DNA from: Isochrysis galbana
Lineage: Eukaryota > Haptophyta > Isochrysidales > Isochrysidaceae
Reading direction: 5' to 3'
Assembly (NCBI GenBank): GCA_018136815.1
Contig: CM030937.1
Location: 4,400,226 to 4,464,225, forward strand
DNA: 64,000 nt
Position numbers and translations under genes: made by a program. How positions within the stretch are numbered: the first letter of the stretch is position 1; the number at the start of each line of letters is the position of its first letter. Below, one piece after another: positions 1 to 11,079 of the stretch. The notes beneath the pieces were generated by a model. That model ran no database searches. It saw nothing but the letters and a program-made list of their open reading frames with translations, and was not told where the DNA came from.

Positions 1-1694
1 GCAAGATGCTCGGTGGCAGGCTCGTGACCAAACAGTCGGGTCCCGAAGGCAAACCAGTCGACACGTTGTTAATTGCAAAGAAAATGGATCTTGTTAATGA
101 GATGTGTGCAAGCCGCCTCCACGCTGACCATCTATGCCGCGTGCACTACACGTATTCGCGAGTGTCTGTTCAGCTTGCGGATGCTTGGATCGGGGTCGCG
201 AGACTCACTACTGCATACCATGACATCCTCAATTGGCCAGGTACTTCTCCATCACGCTTGACCGCGCATCCGCGGGTCCCCTAATGGTAGCATGTGCCGA
301 GGGAGGCACCTCGATCGAAGATCTTGCTGCATCGAACCCAGAAAAGATAATCAAGGTTCCCGTCGATATCTTGAAGGGCATCACGGATGCACAGGTATGA
401 GTGACTGCACATCAACGACTAAAGGCCATGTTGATATGTGTGAGCGCTTTGTAGATGGGAGCAGATGTATGTACCCTTACGCACCCAGCGACATCCGATG
501 CCTCATCGACCTGCCTTTGCCTACTTTGTACCAGGCTCTCGAGGTTGTCGCGGGGCTTGGGGTCAAAGGAGACAAGGATAAGGCAGCCGATCAAATTAAG
601 GCTCTGTACAAACTCTTCACTGACCTCGATTGCACCATGGTAGAAGTCAACCCTCTGGCGGAGGATGCACAAGGGAATTTGGTCGCCGCAGATGCCAAGG
701 TGAGAGGGCGTGGTGGGACTCTGAGATATGAGGCAGGATTACGTGTACACCGCGATGAGCGCTTGGCGTGAATAACTTCTTTAAACATCCCCGCACTGTT
801 GCCTGCCTGCCTAGGTTGGCTTCGATGATAATGCTGCGTTCCGTCAGCCCGCCATTTTCTCCCAGCGCGACACTTCACAGGAGGATCCGCGAGAGGCGTG
901 TGCTCATCCCACCCCGCCCCGCTCATCCTGCTCACACCCGCTTCACCCCGCCCGCTCATATCCCCCTGCCCACCTCTCACCCCACATCTTGCGGCATGTG
1001 AATGTAGGTCGCTGCTGACAAGTGGGACCTCAACTACGTCGGCCTTGACGGCAACATTGGCTGCATGGTTAATGGAGCTGGACTCGCCATGGCCACCATG
1101 GACATCATCGCCGCATACGGTGCCTCCCCGGCTAATTTTCTTGATGTGTGCACCACCACGCATTGGTCTCACAACTGTACTCTGCCTCCGCACAAGGATG
1201 TCCATGCATATGCGCTCTCATCCCCATGCCATGTGAAAACAGGTGGGTGGCTCTGCCAAGAAGGACCAGATCACCGCTGCGTTCAAGATCATCACTGCCG
1301 ATGAGCGCGTGAAGGCGATCATGATCAACATCTTCGGAGGCATCATGAAGTGCGATGTCATCGCGGAAGGCGTTGTCCAGGTGCGTGGCAAGAGTCATTT
1401 GTGCACACGCCCAATCGACTTCAAAATTTTGGCGCGAATGTCGTGTTCTTCGAGGCAGGTGCCGGAGTAATCTCGCCTTTCTATGTAAATGTCACACCGC
1501 CAATTCATGTCTCGGTTTCCTATTCATGTCTACAGGCGGTCAAAGACGTTGGGCTCAAGATCCCCTTAGTAGTTCGTCTCGAGGGAACTAATGTCGCCGA
1601 GGGCAAAGCCATCATCGAAAATTCTGGTTTGGCCATCACCGCCGCTAACGATCTCGACGATGCTGCGCAGAAGGCTGTGGCCGCAATCAGCTAA
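1..1694 (+). CDS. LSC2: Succinyl-CoA ligase beta subunit (5' partial, seven exons)
   Basis: Beta subunit of mitochondrial succinyl-CoA synthetase, the TCA-cycle enzyme that converts succinyl-CoA to succinate with NDP phosphorylation. The window opens inside the gene; the visible exons (3-103, 241-394, 535-699, 815-895, 1008-1145, 1243-1380, 1536-1694) join in one frame to about 311 residues ending in TAA. Recognisable family blocks are [16 protein letters not shown], the [19 protein letters not shown] stretch, the EVNPLAED Mg-nucleotide segment, [20 protein letters not shown] with the GAGLAM signature, [15 protein letters not shown] and the C-terminal [15 protein letters not shown]. The N-terminal part of the ATP-grasp domain and any transit peptide lie upstream of the window. 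Intron 4 (896-1007) starts with GC, not GT; reading frame and family alignment both force that boundary. Introns 1 and 5 both begin GTGTGC. SUCLA2 versus SUCLG2 nucleotide preference cannot be told from this fragment. Confidence 0.95.
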
Positions 1695-2039
1695 AGCTGC
1701 CGACAGAATAGTAATCCTGGCGAGTACAATACGAGCCACACATCACCAATTGTACATCAATTCACTCTGCCTGTGAAGAAGAGTATCCCCTTCCGACCTC
1801 TGCTTAGCGAGTGAGCGCTTAAGACTGAACATGCGAGGGGGAGCTTGGATGCGCTATGATGTAGCCACTCGGATGTGTTGCAGCTGGCTTCCGAATTTAC
1901 TCTACCGATGCGTGGTGCGGCCCCTGATTGTTGTGGGCGAGAGGAAAAAGCTCCATTTTCAGGTGACTGCACCTCTATAATCTTCCTCGCGCGGTTTCCC
2001 CAGCTCCGTCCATCGCTCGCCCGCCTATACCGCCCCATG
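1695..2039. other. 3' flank, no gene seen
   Basis: Downstream region of the succinyl-CoA ligase gene. Short open frames on both strands show no family motif. No clear polyadenylation signal was recognised. Confidence 0.5.
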
Positions 2040-2289
2040 CGCGAGGGGCCGGCCCGGCCCCAAAATCATAATAAGAAAACACAAATGAGCATTAGCGCTA
2101 CTACTGCCTCTGCTAGCCACATGAGCATTCTTCTTACTTAAGACTAAAGCAGCCGCCCCTAAAAGCCTAAAAAACCACATACCCAAAAGGGGTAGGGGAA
2201 GCCGATTGGCGGGGCCCCCACAACGCGGCGACCCGATTCATGCCGCCACCTACCACCTAGAAACACATCAACAACAGGCCCGCCCCACC

Positions 2290-2490
2290 CCACCCACCCC
2301 TCCCCCGGCGCTAGACTCAAAGTAGTGCACATGGCACATGGGCCGACGCCCCCGAAACCGAAGAAATAGGAATGAGGGGGAGCGCGGAAAGGGGAGTGTG
2401 GTACGGGCTAGGGCGATGACGGCGGTCACCCGGTAAAGGGAGTGTCTCTAGTAGCTTAGCGGACTCCTTTAAGAATATTTAGAAGCAATC
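2290..2490 (+). repeat. Dispersed repeat family A, copy 1
   Basis: Shares an ordered series of blocks with 27730-27915 and 47297-47425: AAAGTAGTGCACATGG, GGGCCGACGCCCCCG, AAACCGAAGAAATAGGAA, a G/A-rich run, then TAGTAGCTTAGCGGAC and CCTTTAAGAATATTT. The last blocks also occur alone at 56450-56490. This copy has diverged by small insertions. The copy near 47.3 kb follows LINE-like coding debris, so the family may be the 3' end of a LINE or a SINE that shares it; that link is inference. Confidence 0.7.
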
Positions 2491-2842
2491 ACTTGCAACA
2501 TGCTACTCGAGCGTGGTTCGCTGCCCTGATCTCGCGACTGCGAATGCATTCCGATCTCATCTCCACTCTCCTCGCGATGACCACATAGCTCTAGATTGGA
2601 ACATCATCATTATCATTGATGGTGAAGTAGAGTGCTAAGACCTACCATGATCGTCAGCCGTAAGCACTAGCATGTAAACACTCAGATGCTGTGTTGTAGT
2701 AGCGCCCTTGGCGTACCAATACCATACGTGATGCACGAGGTCGGAGTTTCAGCTTGCGGATTCGAATTCCATGTAGCGGATGACCTCCCTGTGTGCGCTG
2801 ATTCTGGGAGGATAATGACATCGGGGAAAGCGATCGACGACA
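2491..2842. other. Intergenic, nothing recognised
   Basis: Low-complexity-free DNA between repeat family A and the 3' end of the CRAL-TRIO gene. I see no open frame or repeat with support. Confidence 0.4.
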
Positions 2843-4240
2843 TCAAACCTTGAGGCGCAAGTCCGAGTATGGAGCCAGGGACTGCTTATTGCACCAAGCC
2901 AATGCCCCCTCAACATCATGAATATTAGCGGGCAAAAAGTGCACCTGGGAATGGATGAGGCAGCACCTATTGAGAACTGGGAAAGCGGGAGCAGAAGCTA
3001 TCTGTGCAGCGGAAAAGACTAGGCCGTGCGCAAGCGGGATGCAATCCAGCTCGCCTTAGACATGATCTCCTCATCGAAGAGCCCACAAAAAATGCGCCAA
3101 AAGGGATACCAGTACGGCGGCGTGTTGTACAAGCAAGCGACGCCTAGGCGCCCAGGATAGTGCCGGCGAAGTATCTGGATGCACTCGCACACGTAGGGTA
3201 CCATCGAGGCTTTGAATCCAGTCAGGGAGATCAGGATTGCACACCGTTGCACACGCCTGACATAAGTGAGGTGTCAAAGAGTGAACATAGCGCGCGAGCT
3301 TCTTCGATTGCGTTCGCAATCAAAGTCTTGGTGACCCTATATTGGCACTGTTGCCGCAGTCCTACATGCGATTCAACAGAGGACACAACTGGATCTCGAC
3401 TTAGTGCTGTGGCGCATAAGCATACCTGCCCCGGCGGATAGGCATGCGGCGAATGTAGTGCTCCATGTGGTAGGCGCAAAAGCGAGTGCACTCGTCTTTG
3501 CTCTTGAAGAGTTCTGGGTGCCATGCCTTGACGTTGATGTACGTGACCGGCATACCATGACGTGTGTACACCCAATGAGCGAAAGCCGGCTTCACGTGCG
3601 GAGGGTGGAGCGAGGGGCGGCTGTGGCCATGCCGGTGGAATGCGTGGGGCAAGTGGAAGTGCGGGTGGGGGAAGTGAAAGCTATGGGCACCAGGCAAGTG
3701 CCACCGGCTGTAAGGGGCCCGGTGGTGATGGCTTGTGTGGTTGACAGGAGGCGTCGCAGGGTTCTCGTCAACATCGACGAGGGTGTTCGATCCATGGTGT
3801 CGCATTAATACTAGCCATCCGCGCTGCGAGCATGCTGTCGGGATGTTGCGCGGATGGATCTCTCGAGGCCTGATCCGACTCCGCCACTCCAAATCCTTGG
3901 TGAGCATCTCGGCTGCTTTAGGCACCGACCAGTCCTGCACCTGGAGGAAGCGCTGGTACGCCTCTGCTTCGAGCACCTCTCCGCCGATGCGGTATGGTGG
4001 TGGTGGCGTGACGCGCTCGCGTAGCGCTTCGATGAGATCGCGCCGATCGTCGGAGCTCAGGTCATCCCAGGGCTGGGCGCGCCGCTTGAGCACAACCGAG
4101 CTGAGACGCGTGCAGAGCAGGAGTGGCACGAGCAGGGCAACACGAGAGGCAAGCGCGCATGACGCAGTGCGCCGCGCCGCATCGAGCAGTCGCCGCGGCG
4201 CGAGCCGCTGTCTCAGCCGCGCAGCAGCCCCTCCGCGCAT
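2843..4240 (-). CDS. Sec14-like CRAL-TRIO domain protein with His-rich insert
   Basis: Likely phosphatidylinositol/phospholipid transfer or lipid-sensing protein. Exons on the minus strand are 4240-3426, 3256-3055 and 2944-2843, giving 372 residues. The CRAL-TRIO N-terminal helical part is at about 92-130 (AYQRFLQVQDWSVPKAAEML, then KDLEWRSRIRPREI), and the lipid-binding domain follows with MPVTYINVKAWHPELF (about 230-245), AILISLTGFKASMVPYVCE, HYPGRLGVACLYNTPPYW and VHFLPANIHDVEGALAW. A hydrophobic stretch at about 28-50 could be a membrane anchor or targeting segment. Between the two halves, residues 168-222 form an insert with about 17 histidines, not a normal part of the family. Intron 2 (3054-2945) is GC-AG: AAG|GCGAGC to CCCAG|GTGCAC. 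The gene ends soon after the fold, with no GOLD or other extra domain. The fold assignment is firm; the ligand is unknown. Confidence 0.88.
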
Positions 4241-4253
4241 GTCCCGCTCTGCG

Positions 4254-4300
4254 CGCCCCCCCGCCCCCCCCCCCCCTCCCCCTCCCCCTCTCCGCTCTCC
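4254..4300. repeat. C-rich low-complexity tract
   Basis: Nearly pure C/T run just upstream of the start codon of the minus-strand CRAL-TRIO gene and upstream of the plus-strand transposase. It probably lies in the 5' leader or promoter of the CRAL-TRIO gene. Confidence 0.6.
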
Positions 4301-4462
4301 CCCCTTCCAATTTTGCCCTCTTGCCGCCCCCTGCCATTCTCTCCCTCTCCACTCTTCCCCTCACCGCTAGCTTCCTCCTACTCTACTCTAGAATCTCCTA
4401 GAGCTCTAGAGGCTTGCGCTTCGCAGAGCGGCCCGCTTCGCAGAGCGGCCCCCCCCCTTCCC

Positions 4463-5415
4463 ATGGCTCCCAGAGCCATCCCCAAGCCCCAGAGGAAGCC
4501 TAAGCCGGCCCCTGGGCACTATACTATCCAGGCCCGCGATCTCCGCGCCAGAAACCGCGCAGCCGCGCTCGATGACGTCCGGAAGGCTGCAGCGTACTGC
4601 CGAGCGAACAGCGTCGGAGCCAAAGCAGCAATGGCCACAGGGATGTTGCCGCTGGCAACGCGGCATAAGGTCACAGGAGAGCTGCAGAAAGCGCAGGGGG
4701 ACGAGCAACGAACGCGCGACTCACACTCACAGATTCTCACAAATGTAGAGCGGCGCAAGCTCGCTGCATGGATCCTAGCGCGCGCTGACATGCATGAGCC
4801 CCAAAACAGGCACCAGATATCCGTCAAAGTGCGCGAGATGCTCGCGGAGCGGCACAGGTTCAACCGGGCGAAGAAGTTCGGCAAGGGTACAGTCCTCCTC
4901 AACACACCCGAGCTCAACCACGTGAACTCCGACCTCGACCTCTCCCATACGTTCTTCCAACGCATCTTCCCGTGGTGGCGTGCTCACGGTATCGACATCG
5001 AGGAGGGCAGCTCAAGGGCAGAAGAATATCGAAGGGGGAAGAAGTACACGGAGGAGGTTGTTCGTAACCACTTTCACGGCGAGTATGGTCTGCAGGCCGA
5101 GCTCATCGATGCAGGCGTCATGGACCCTGAGACGAAAGTAAGCATGCGCCCCCCTCCTGCGCCCCCCGCCCAGCACTCGCGTGTACAAGCGCATGCGCTA
5201 AGTACGCCCCACTCTCGCCCGCATGTACCCAGGTGATCAAGGACACCCGCCGAGTTTTGAATGCGGACGAGACCCCGCAGGCCTTGGACGTCCCTCAACG
5301 CGGGCGGCGGGCGAAAGTGGCCAAGCGCAAGGGCAAGGCGGTCAAGCAGCGGGGGGGCAACACCAAGGAGTCCATCACGGTGATGATGACGTCCACCTTT
5401 GGGGATGTGCACCTT
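4463..5415 (+). mobile_element. Pogo/CENP-B-like (Tc5 HTH) transposase, 3' truncated
   Basis: DNA transposon fragment. Exon 1 (4463-5137) starts MAPRAIPKPQRKPKPAPG and holds helix-turn-helix and CENP-B-like DNA-binding material (for example ERRKLAAWILARADMHEP, then HQISVKVREMLAERHRFNRA). After a GT-AG intron (5138-5232), exon 2 opens the DDE domain with VLNADETPQALDVP, where the Asp of NADET is the expected first catalytic acid, followed by NTKESITVMMTSTFGDVH, comparable with the ITVL..S strand of pogo-type enzymes. The frame stops at 5416-5418, where unrelated DNA of a LINE ORF1-like segment begins. The second Asp and third acid are absent, so the enzyme is dead. I identify the superfamily from motifs only. 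Confidence 0.75.
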
Positions 5416-6460
5416 TGACGATGGCGTCGCCTGCGCCTCCTTCGAGCTTCATTCGCTCTCGATTGCCCTTTAAGAAGGTTAGTCCTTCCTTTTCGACCGC
5501 CTTGATTAGAGCGCCCAGGTTGAGTTGTTTGGCTTGGGCGAGACCCTCTGCTTCGACAACCAGGTGTGCCGCCACATCCTGGAGGGCGTTGTACAGCGAC
5601 TTTTGCGAGGTTGCGCCTCGCTTGTTGAGCTTTTCCTCGATGTGTACGATTTTGACTCGTACCTTGATGTCGGTCTGATTCACGCGAAGGGTGGTGAGTT
5701 CGCCATACCTTTCTTGGAATTGTTGTGCGCAATCTTCATTGACGGCTATGTGCCAAGGGCCTGTGATGGACCGTGCCCAGAAGTCTGGCTCTGGATCGAC
5801 ACCCTCTAGCTCGAGGAGCAGTTCGACAATCGCGGCGTAAACGGTCGTGTCCTGGAAGGTGTAATCCCCCTCTTGGTGGAAGGAGAGGTCAAAGTTTGCG
5901 TCTGTGTCTACATCTTCTTGTTCGTCATCTGACGCTGGCTCCTGCGTCAGGGGCACGCGAGTCGGACGTGAGTAAGGGTCTGGCTCTTGGTGGTGGGCTG
6001 GTTGCTGATGGTCGGTCCCCAGTCTCTCTCTCAGAGGGTTCTTGGTCGTGTTGAGTTGGGGCTTGTGCAGTGACAATGCTCTGTACGTATTCAAGGTGGG
6101 ATGTTGTTTGTGCCCATAAGGGCCACCCGGTCTCGGGCCGCGCCGCCGGGGCGGCGCGACCGTCACCAGGGTGGGAGGGGCCTCTGCCATGAGGCATGCC
6201 CATTGGTTTCTTTGTGCGTCATGTCTGCTGTGCCAGTCTTGCTGTCTGCAGTCTGCTGACTCCCATGGGGGGGACCAGCATGGCTGCTGAGGATGATGTG
6301 GCCGGGGCCACGGGCCGTGTGGCGCGACGCGAGTCGCACGCACCTGCTCGGCCTCCGCGGGTGGGCGCGGTCGCTTCGCCTGCGACTGCTCCATGGGTAC
6401 TGGGGGGGCGCCCTCGGCGGGGGGCCCGAAGGAGAGGGGAGCCGCGCCGGCGCGCTCCAT
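5405..6460 (-). mobile_element. LINE ORF1-like reading frame
   Basis: A long minus-strand frame begins at the ATG at 6460 (MERAGAAPLSFGPP) and runs to the junction with the transposase fragment at about 5405-5415. The first half is Pro/Arg-rich. The second half is better structured: an acidic stretch (ASDDEQEDVDTDANFDLSF), then GPWHIAVNEDCAQQFQERYG with KVRVKIVHIEEKLNK, resembling RRM-like modules of LINE ORF1 proteins, then a helical tail. A short block, WACLMAEAPPTLVTVAPPRR through GPYGH, recurs on the plus strand at 28300-28410. The frame being cut at the junction and the repeated block argue for a retroposon; ORF1 identity is inferred, since no endonuclease or RT is attached. Confidence 0.55.
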
Positions 6461-7125
6461 GGCGACCAAGTATAAACTTAATACTTCTACCCAAATATGC
6501 AGGGGAAATATGCGAAAATGTGTCGACATATGCAGATATGACAAATCTACCCAATTATGCAATTGCATATGCTGATATGCTGCATATTTCTACCTGGGCC
6601 TAGCACGCATCATGGGCACTCGCGAGCACCCCCATAGTGAGTGACCGGGCTATAAGCGTAGTACCCGTACTCCGCTTAGGAGGGGGTATCATGGATACAT
6701 CCATGATATGTGCATCATAGATGCACATCTATCCTGGATACATCCATCTCATGCATCGTGGATGCTCATGCTCATTCTAACCTCTGTATCTGTATGTTTA
6801 TACTGAGGTCACTGCTCCTCACTTCTCCCTCGCGGCCGTTTCGAGTCCGCGCGGGGCATTCTTGCGGCACAGAAATTTCACCGCGCGCTCTTACTTTGTT
6901 ACCATTAGTTTCGCGTGCGCTTGTGTGAAATGTGCGTGCGCGTGAATGTAGTCTGTAGTAAGAATCTGAATCTGTATCCGGCGATATATATACGATTGGC
7001 GATGCGATCGGCGATGGCGCTCTGCCTCGCCCAAGCCGCGGTGGTTGCCTTATGGGCACCACCGCGATACAGAGGAGCTGAAGGAAATCGAGCTGAGGAG
7101 TTTTTCACATCGCTCTATTCCATAG
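6461..7125. other. AT-richer intergenic segment with short inverted motifs
   Basis: Begins with the AAGTATAAACTTA motif (about 6468) that also ends GC-rich repeat copies at 45.5 and 55.95 kb. An AT-rich stretch at 6485-6598 has AAATATGCAG near its left end and CTGCATATTT near its right end. At 6631-6652 is a copy of the TAGTGAGTGACCGGGCTA motif that forms an inverted pair at 39275/40577. At 6680-6770 an imperfect series of ATGGATACATCCAT-like palindromes is visible. No gene is supported. Confidence 0.45.
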
Positions 7126-7249
7126 ATGGAGCCCTGCGGGGCATGCCAAGAGGTGGTGGCTGACCGGTTGGCCGCGCACGTCTGCATCTGGTGCAAACGT
7201 GACCTTCACGGCCACATCACCTGCAAGCTGGTGTGGTCACCAGAAGAGG
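7126..7249 (+). CDS. Cys/His-rich (zinc-binding-like) exon, partial or orphan
   Basis: An ATG at 7126 opens a short frame with CGACQEVVADRLAAHVC, then IWCKRDLHGHITCKLVWSPEEG, spacing Cys and His like a small zinc-binding module. A good donor, G|GTGAGT, lies at 7249/7250, so this may be the first exon of a longer protein, but no convincing second exon is visible. Without splicing the frame reads on to 7323 with two more Cys (FCNRLC). It could be the N-terminal finger of a lost transposase or a host gene fragment. Function unknown. Confidence 0.3.
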
Positions 7250-8321
7250 GTGAGTTATTTTGCAACCGCTTGTGCAGGCGCCCCCCCATTCCGATGCCAT
7301 CTCCATCCCCCATGCTGAACTAAATCATTTAACTAGGTATATAAATATAAACTTAGTTCTGCCGCCGCCGCCGACGACAATGGGCTTCAGGCGATCGCCT
7401 CCATTGACTGGCTCGAATAAGGTAACACTCATCAACTCGCTTAGACTTGAAGGCTATTACAAGTATGTAGTATTAATTTTAATCAATATTGAGTATTAGT
7501 ATTAGTAGATTAGTAGAGTTGATGCATTGCGACACTCACTCTCTCGAGCATATCGCATATCACAGCTGTATGCAGCTGCATTACCGATAGACCACCGTCA
7601 ACGCGAGCCCCTTTCGCATGGAGTCGTCTTGGAGCAGACAAACGATTAAGAAGAGCGCCGCATATCGAGCATTGATGCTGCAGTCTTTGCAATACGGAAT
7701 ACAGCATAACAAAAATTAATCGAACATGGCATGCCAACAAGCTACCGCCTCGGAGGCGGAATGATGTGGTTGCTTAGAGATGGAAGTAGGTTCAATGAGA
7801 TCCTCACAGGACAAGAAAAGAAAAGTCCTAGTTCCTTCGAGAACAAGTTGTGGTGGTAGTGTGCGAAAAATGAAGCCGACAAGCGCCACGATGTTCTCGT
7901 AGGGAGGACGGAGTAGTGATTAACAACGGCACACATGAGTGCAACAAGGCCTAAGTCGCGATATGAAAGTGCTGCGTACGGGGTATGACAGACCTGTAGA
8001 AATCTAAAGAGGCGGACCATGCATAATTACCTAGTGTGATGGTGCCGCGTTCCCTGATCAAATGAGGGTGGACCATGCAGATCGCACAGCAAGAAGCGAT
8101 GGCAGAGTCCTTCCGACTTCATGCCAACACACCAGTGCTGCCCTACGTGAGATCATCTGGGATGCCGAGTGCACAGACGCGAATTCGTTTCTGCTCTGAT
8201 AGAGTGGCACCGCAAGAAGCACCCGGCATCGTTTAAACCCTGTCGGCATAGAGAATCATCAATCGATTATGCCGAGTAGAAGAGTTCAAAGAGTGGCATT
8301 TCTAGTATCCTGAAGGGGCGA
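7250..8321. other. Intergenic and 3' flank of the Zn2Cys6 gene
   Basis: Contains a short AT-rich stretch near 7460-7510 (TATTAG-like repeats) and an AAACTTAGTT motif near 7347. Open frames on either strand carry no recognisable domain. The right part should include the 3' UTR of the minus-strand transcription factor gene. Confidence 0.45.
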
Positions 8322-10005
8322 TCAACGCCTGTGAGTGAAGACATTCGGTTGGTTGCATGAACTCGAAGAGTGTCGCTGCTGGTGCTGCGATGCCAATAGA
8401 GCTGCCTGACTCGGATGAAGCTGGCCTTGGAGTGAGGATGCTGGATACGATGAAGAATACGGTAGTGATTCCGCCGATGATGATTGGCATGCCAAAGACG
8501 CATGTGGGTAGAAGGATGTTCCAAGAATGGCTGCATCGTCTGCCTGGCCAACGAGTCGAGGCGCGGGCATGTTCTCATAGCAGGGTCCCTGAAAATTGCA
8601 ATTGTTGGGCGTGAGGCTACTTTGGTCTGTCGAGAAACCCCCAGGCTCCGCCATTGGGTCAAAGAGCTGTGAAAGGCCCAATTGTTGCGCCAGTGAAAAC
8701 TTCATCTGTGCCTGATTCATTGAAGACCCAGCAGCAACTGAGAGATACGCCGCCTCCATGGGGGTGAGTTCAGACTCGGTTTCCTGCTGTAGGGTTGCGG
8801 CAGGCAGCATCTGATCCGCGATGCTACGACCATGCGACAGCATCTGCCGATTCAAATGGAACTGTGCGACATTCCCAAGCTGTAGTGGCAGATGGAGATC
8901 ATTTGAGGGGAGATTGATTGAGTTGGCTGCATGATTGAAGGAGGGGAGACTACTCGAGGGAAGACTATTGGGACGAGCACTCATCGCTCGGAGAGGCGTC
9001 GAAGACATGGTGGACGGCTGCAATGCTGGCATGCCACAGAGTGATGCATGGCTACACATCATGCGCGGTAGAGCAACATGTGCTCTTTCAAAAGAGCTTT
9101 GTGGGCCGTGCTGCGAGTTGAAGAACATGGACGACCCAGTCTGAGACGGCGGCTCACCCAAGGATGGTAACCCAGACCCACCTAATGGTGCCACCTCGAC
9201 GTTCGGATGCAGCTGCCCCGAAAAATGCGGCGTATAATCAGCACTTGACATGGCCGTAGCCTGCGCCTTCATCGCCTCTCGATGTCGTCTCTCTTGCTCT
9301 TCACGCGTTGGTGGCCCGCGCTTTTTCCCGACCCGTGCGACGCACTCGATGCCTCTATCGACGCATTTGGAACAAGAGCCGCACTTGAGCATCACACATC
9401 TAATCCGCTTCTCACAGCACGCGACGCATGCCGATCTGCAGCGGCGGCGTTCCCCTGCAACATGAGATTATTAGGGCCATCTATCAGAACACAACACGGG
9501 GAGTGCAGGACCAAATGTAGCGCAGGGCGCCTGGGAAGGGTGAGCTTGTCCATATACCTGAGGGATAGAAAGACTCTTCTTCGACGGGTTCCATTCCATC
9601 GCCGTTCTCATCCGCATTCTCTCGCTGACCTTCAGCACCCGTAGAGGAGGGTGTGTTGGCTTCCACAGCAGTAGCCCCTGCTCCGGTTGATGCAGCAGTG
9701 GGCCTGACGGTTGTTCCGGACTGTTTGGTAGCAGCTGGATCGGCCGTATCATCTCCTTGGCTCGTGGTGGCCACGCTCTGCAGTACACTCTCGTCTGGCT
9801 CATTTTGTTGCTGGGAGAGGTTGGAAGCGGAGGACGGCAGCCTTGCCGAGGGGGGTGAACGCAACCCTTGGCTCTCATGCAAGGAGTTGCAGGAGGGCTC
9901 AGCGGATGGAGTAAGCACCTCTTCAGTGTGCTGCCCGGCCTCACCGACCCCTCCCTCGCCGGGGATGTCGGATCCGTCCGACGGCCCTCTTCCTCCAAAG
10001 GCCAT
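8322..10005 (-). CDS. Zn2Cys6 (GAL4-type) transcription factor
   Basis: Probable sequence-specific DNA-binding regulator. Exons 10005-9558 and 9454-8322 (GT-AG intron 9557-9455, phase 1) give 526 residues. The binuclear zinc cluster straddles the start of exon 2: ACVACCEKRIRC then GSCSKCVDRGIECV. Ligand candidates are C159, C162, C169, C177, C180 and C187, spaced C-x2-C-x6-C-x7-C-x2-C-x6-C, followed by a basic KKRGPPTREEQERRHREAMK linker typical of such factors. An extra Cys sits after the second ligand. The N-terminal 150 residues are Gly/Ser/acidic and low complexity; the C-terminal 330 are Ser/Gln/Pro/Leu-rich, like an activation region, with no fungal middle homology domain seen. An in-frame upstream start near 10098 is possible. 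The clan is best known from fungi, so its presence here is notable. Confidence 0.82.
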
Positions 10006-10260
10006 GCCCCCTCCCCCTCCCCCCCCTCCCGCACCTCTTCCCCCCCCCCCCCCTCTGACCCCCCTCCTCCCTCTCCTCTCAATCCCTACCGTGTGCACCC
10101 CGCCACCGTTTTACTTTGTGTATCTCTCTCTCCCTCTCGCTTCCGCTCCGGTGACCTCGCCCTCCCCTCCCCTCCTCCCAACCCGCTCTCTTCCCTCTCT
10201 GCACCCCGCCCCCTCCCCCTCCCCCCCTCCCCAAAAGACCCACCACCACTCCTTGTCGCC
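10006..10260. repeat. Pyrimidine-rich tract 5' of the transcription factor gene
   Basis: Long C/T-dominated runs on the plus strand, that is G/A runs on the coding strand of the transcription factor, spanning its likely 5' leader. A purine-rich leader may form unusual structure, but nothing more specific is visible. Confidence 0.5.
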
Positions 10261-11079
10261 TCCCTCTCTTTATCTCAACACAGCGGGATCACGTAGATAC
10301 TGCAGCTGCACCGGGTCGGAGTGCAGGCAACCAAAGAAGAGAGGGGGGGAGCTCCCAGGAGGAGAGGGGGGGGGGGGGGAGATGATGGCAAGGTGGCGAG
10401 GCGACGAGGTGGTGCGGCCCCATTCCTGGAATCAATGTTAGAATCATCGGCTCTCTAGTTAATGGGCTGGTCAGCGACCCCGCGGCTCCTTGGTCAGCAG
10501 CTCAAGGGCGCCGACGAGATCCAGAAATCCCAAGCGCCAGCTCCCGGCGAGCTCATCACAGCTATGACTGCAGCAGGCGTCGAGGAGAAGGGTGATCAAA
10601 GTTCTCCCGGCTCGCTCGTTCCGTGTCGAACAAGCTCGCACCCCCCGCGCCAAGAGAGCTTCCATCTCGCGGCACGGCCTTGATGGAAATCGGCCCGCAA
10701 ACCTTCGCACGCCCGCGGCGCTGAGAGTTTATCCGCTTGTGGGCATCAGCGCGGGTAAGATGTGTCCTCGGCTAAACCCCACTGGGTGTAGGACGCCCAT
10801 CTCGCGACGTTCCCTGGGAGAGGTGCCCACGCCACCCGACGCAACAGCCCTTGGGCCAGCCTCCCTCCCCTCCTGCCGGGGTTTACGTGTCACTGTGGGG
10901 GGCGCAGTTGCTGCGCTCTGATTGGCAGCGCGCCCCTCATTTTATCCGAGATCCGTCAGGTTTTCCCGTGAGCTGATTTCGCCCCTCTTTCGAGAATCTG
11001 CGAATCTTCGCGGGACTGCGCTACAATCATCATTTCATCTACCAATAACCGATAATATTGCAGCAATATTATAAAAACT
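10261..11079. other. Intergenic, no supported gene
   Basis: Upstream side of the Zn2Cys6 gene. Several short frames on both strands, none with a recognisable motif. Near 11050-11095 the composition turns AT-rich. Confidence 0.4.

Noticed and set aside
9484-10098. Separate gene encoded by exon 1 of the Zn2Cys6 factor
   Set aside because: A good donor at 9557 and acceptor at 9455 in matching phase join it to the zinc cluster.
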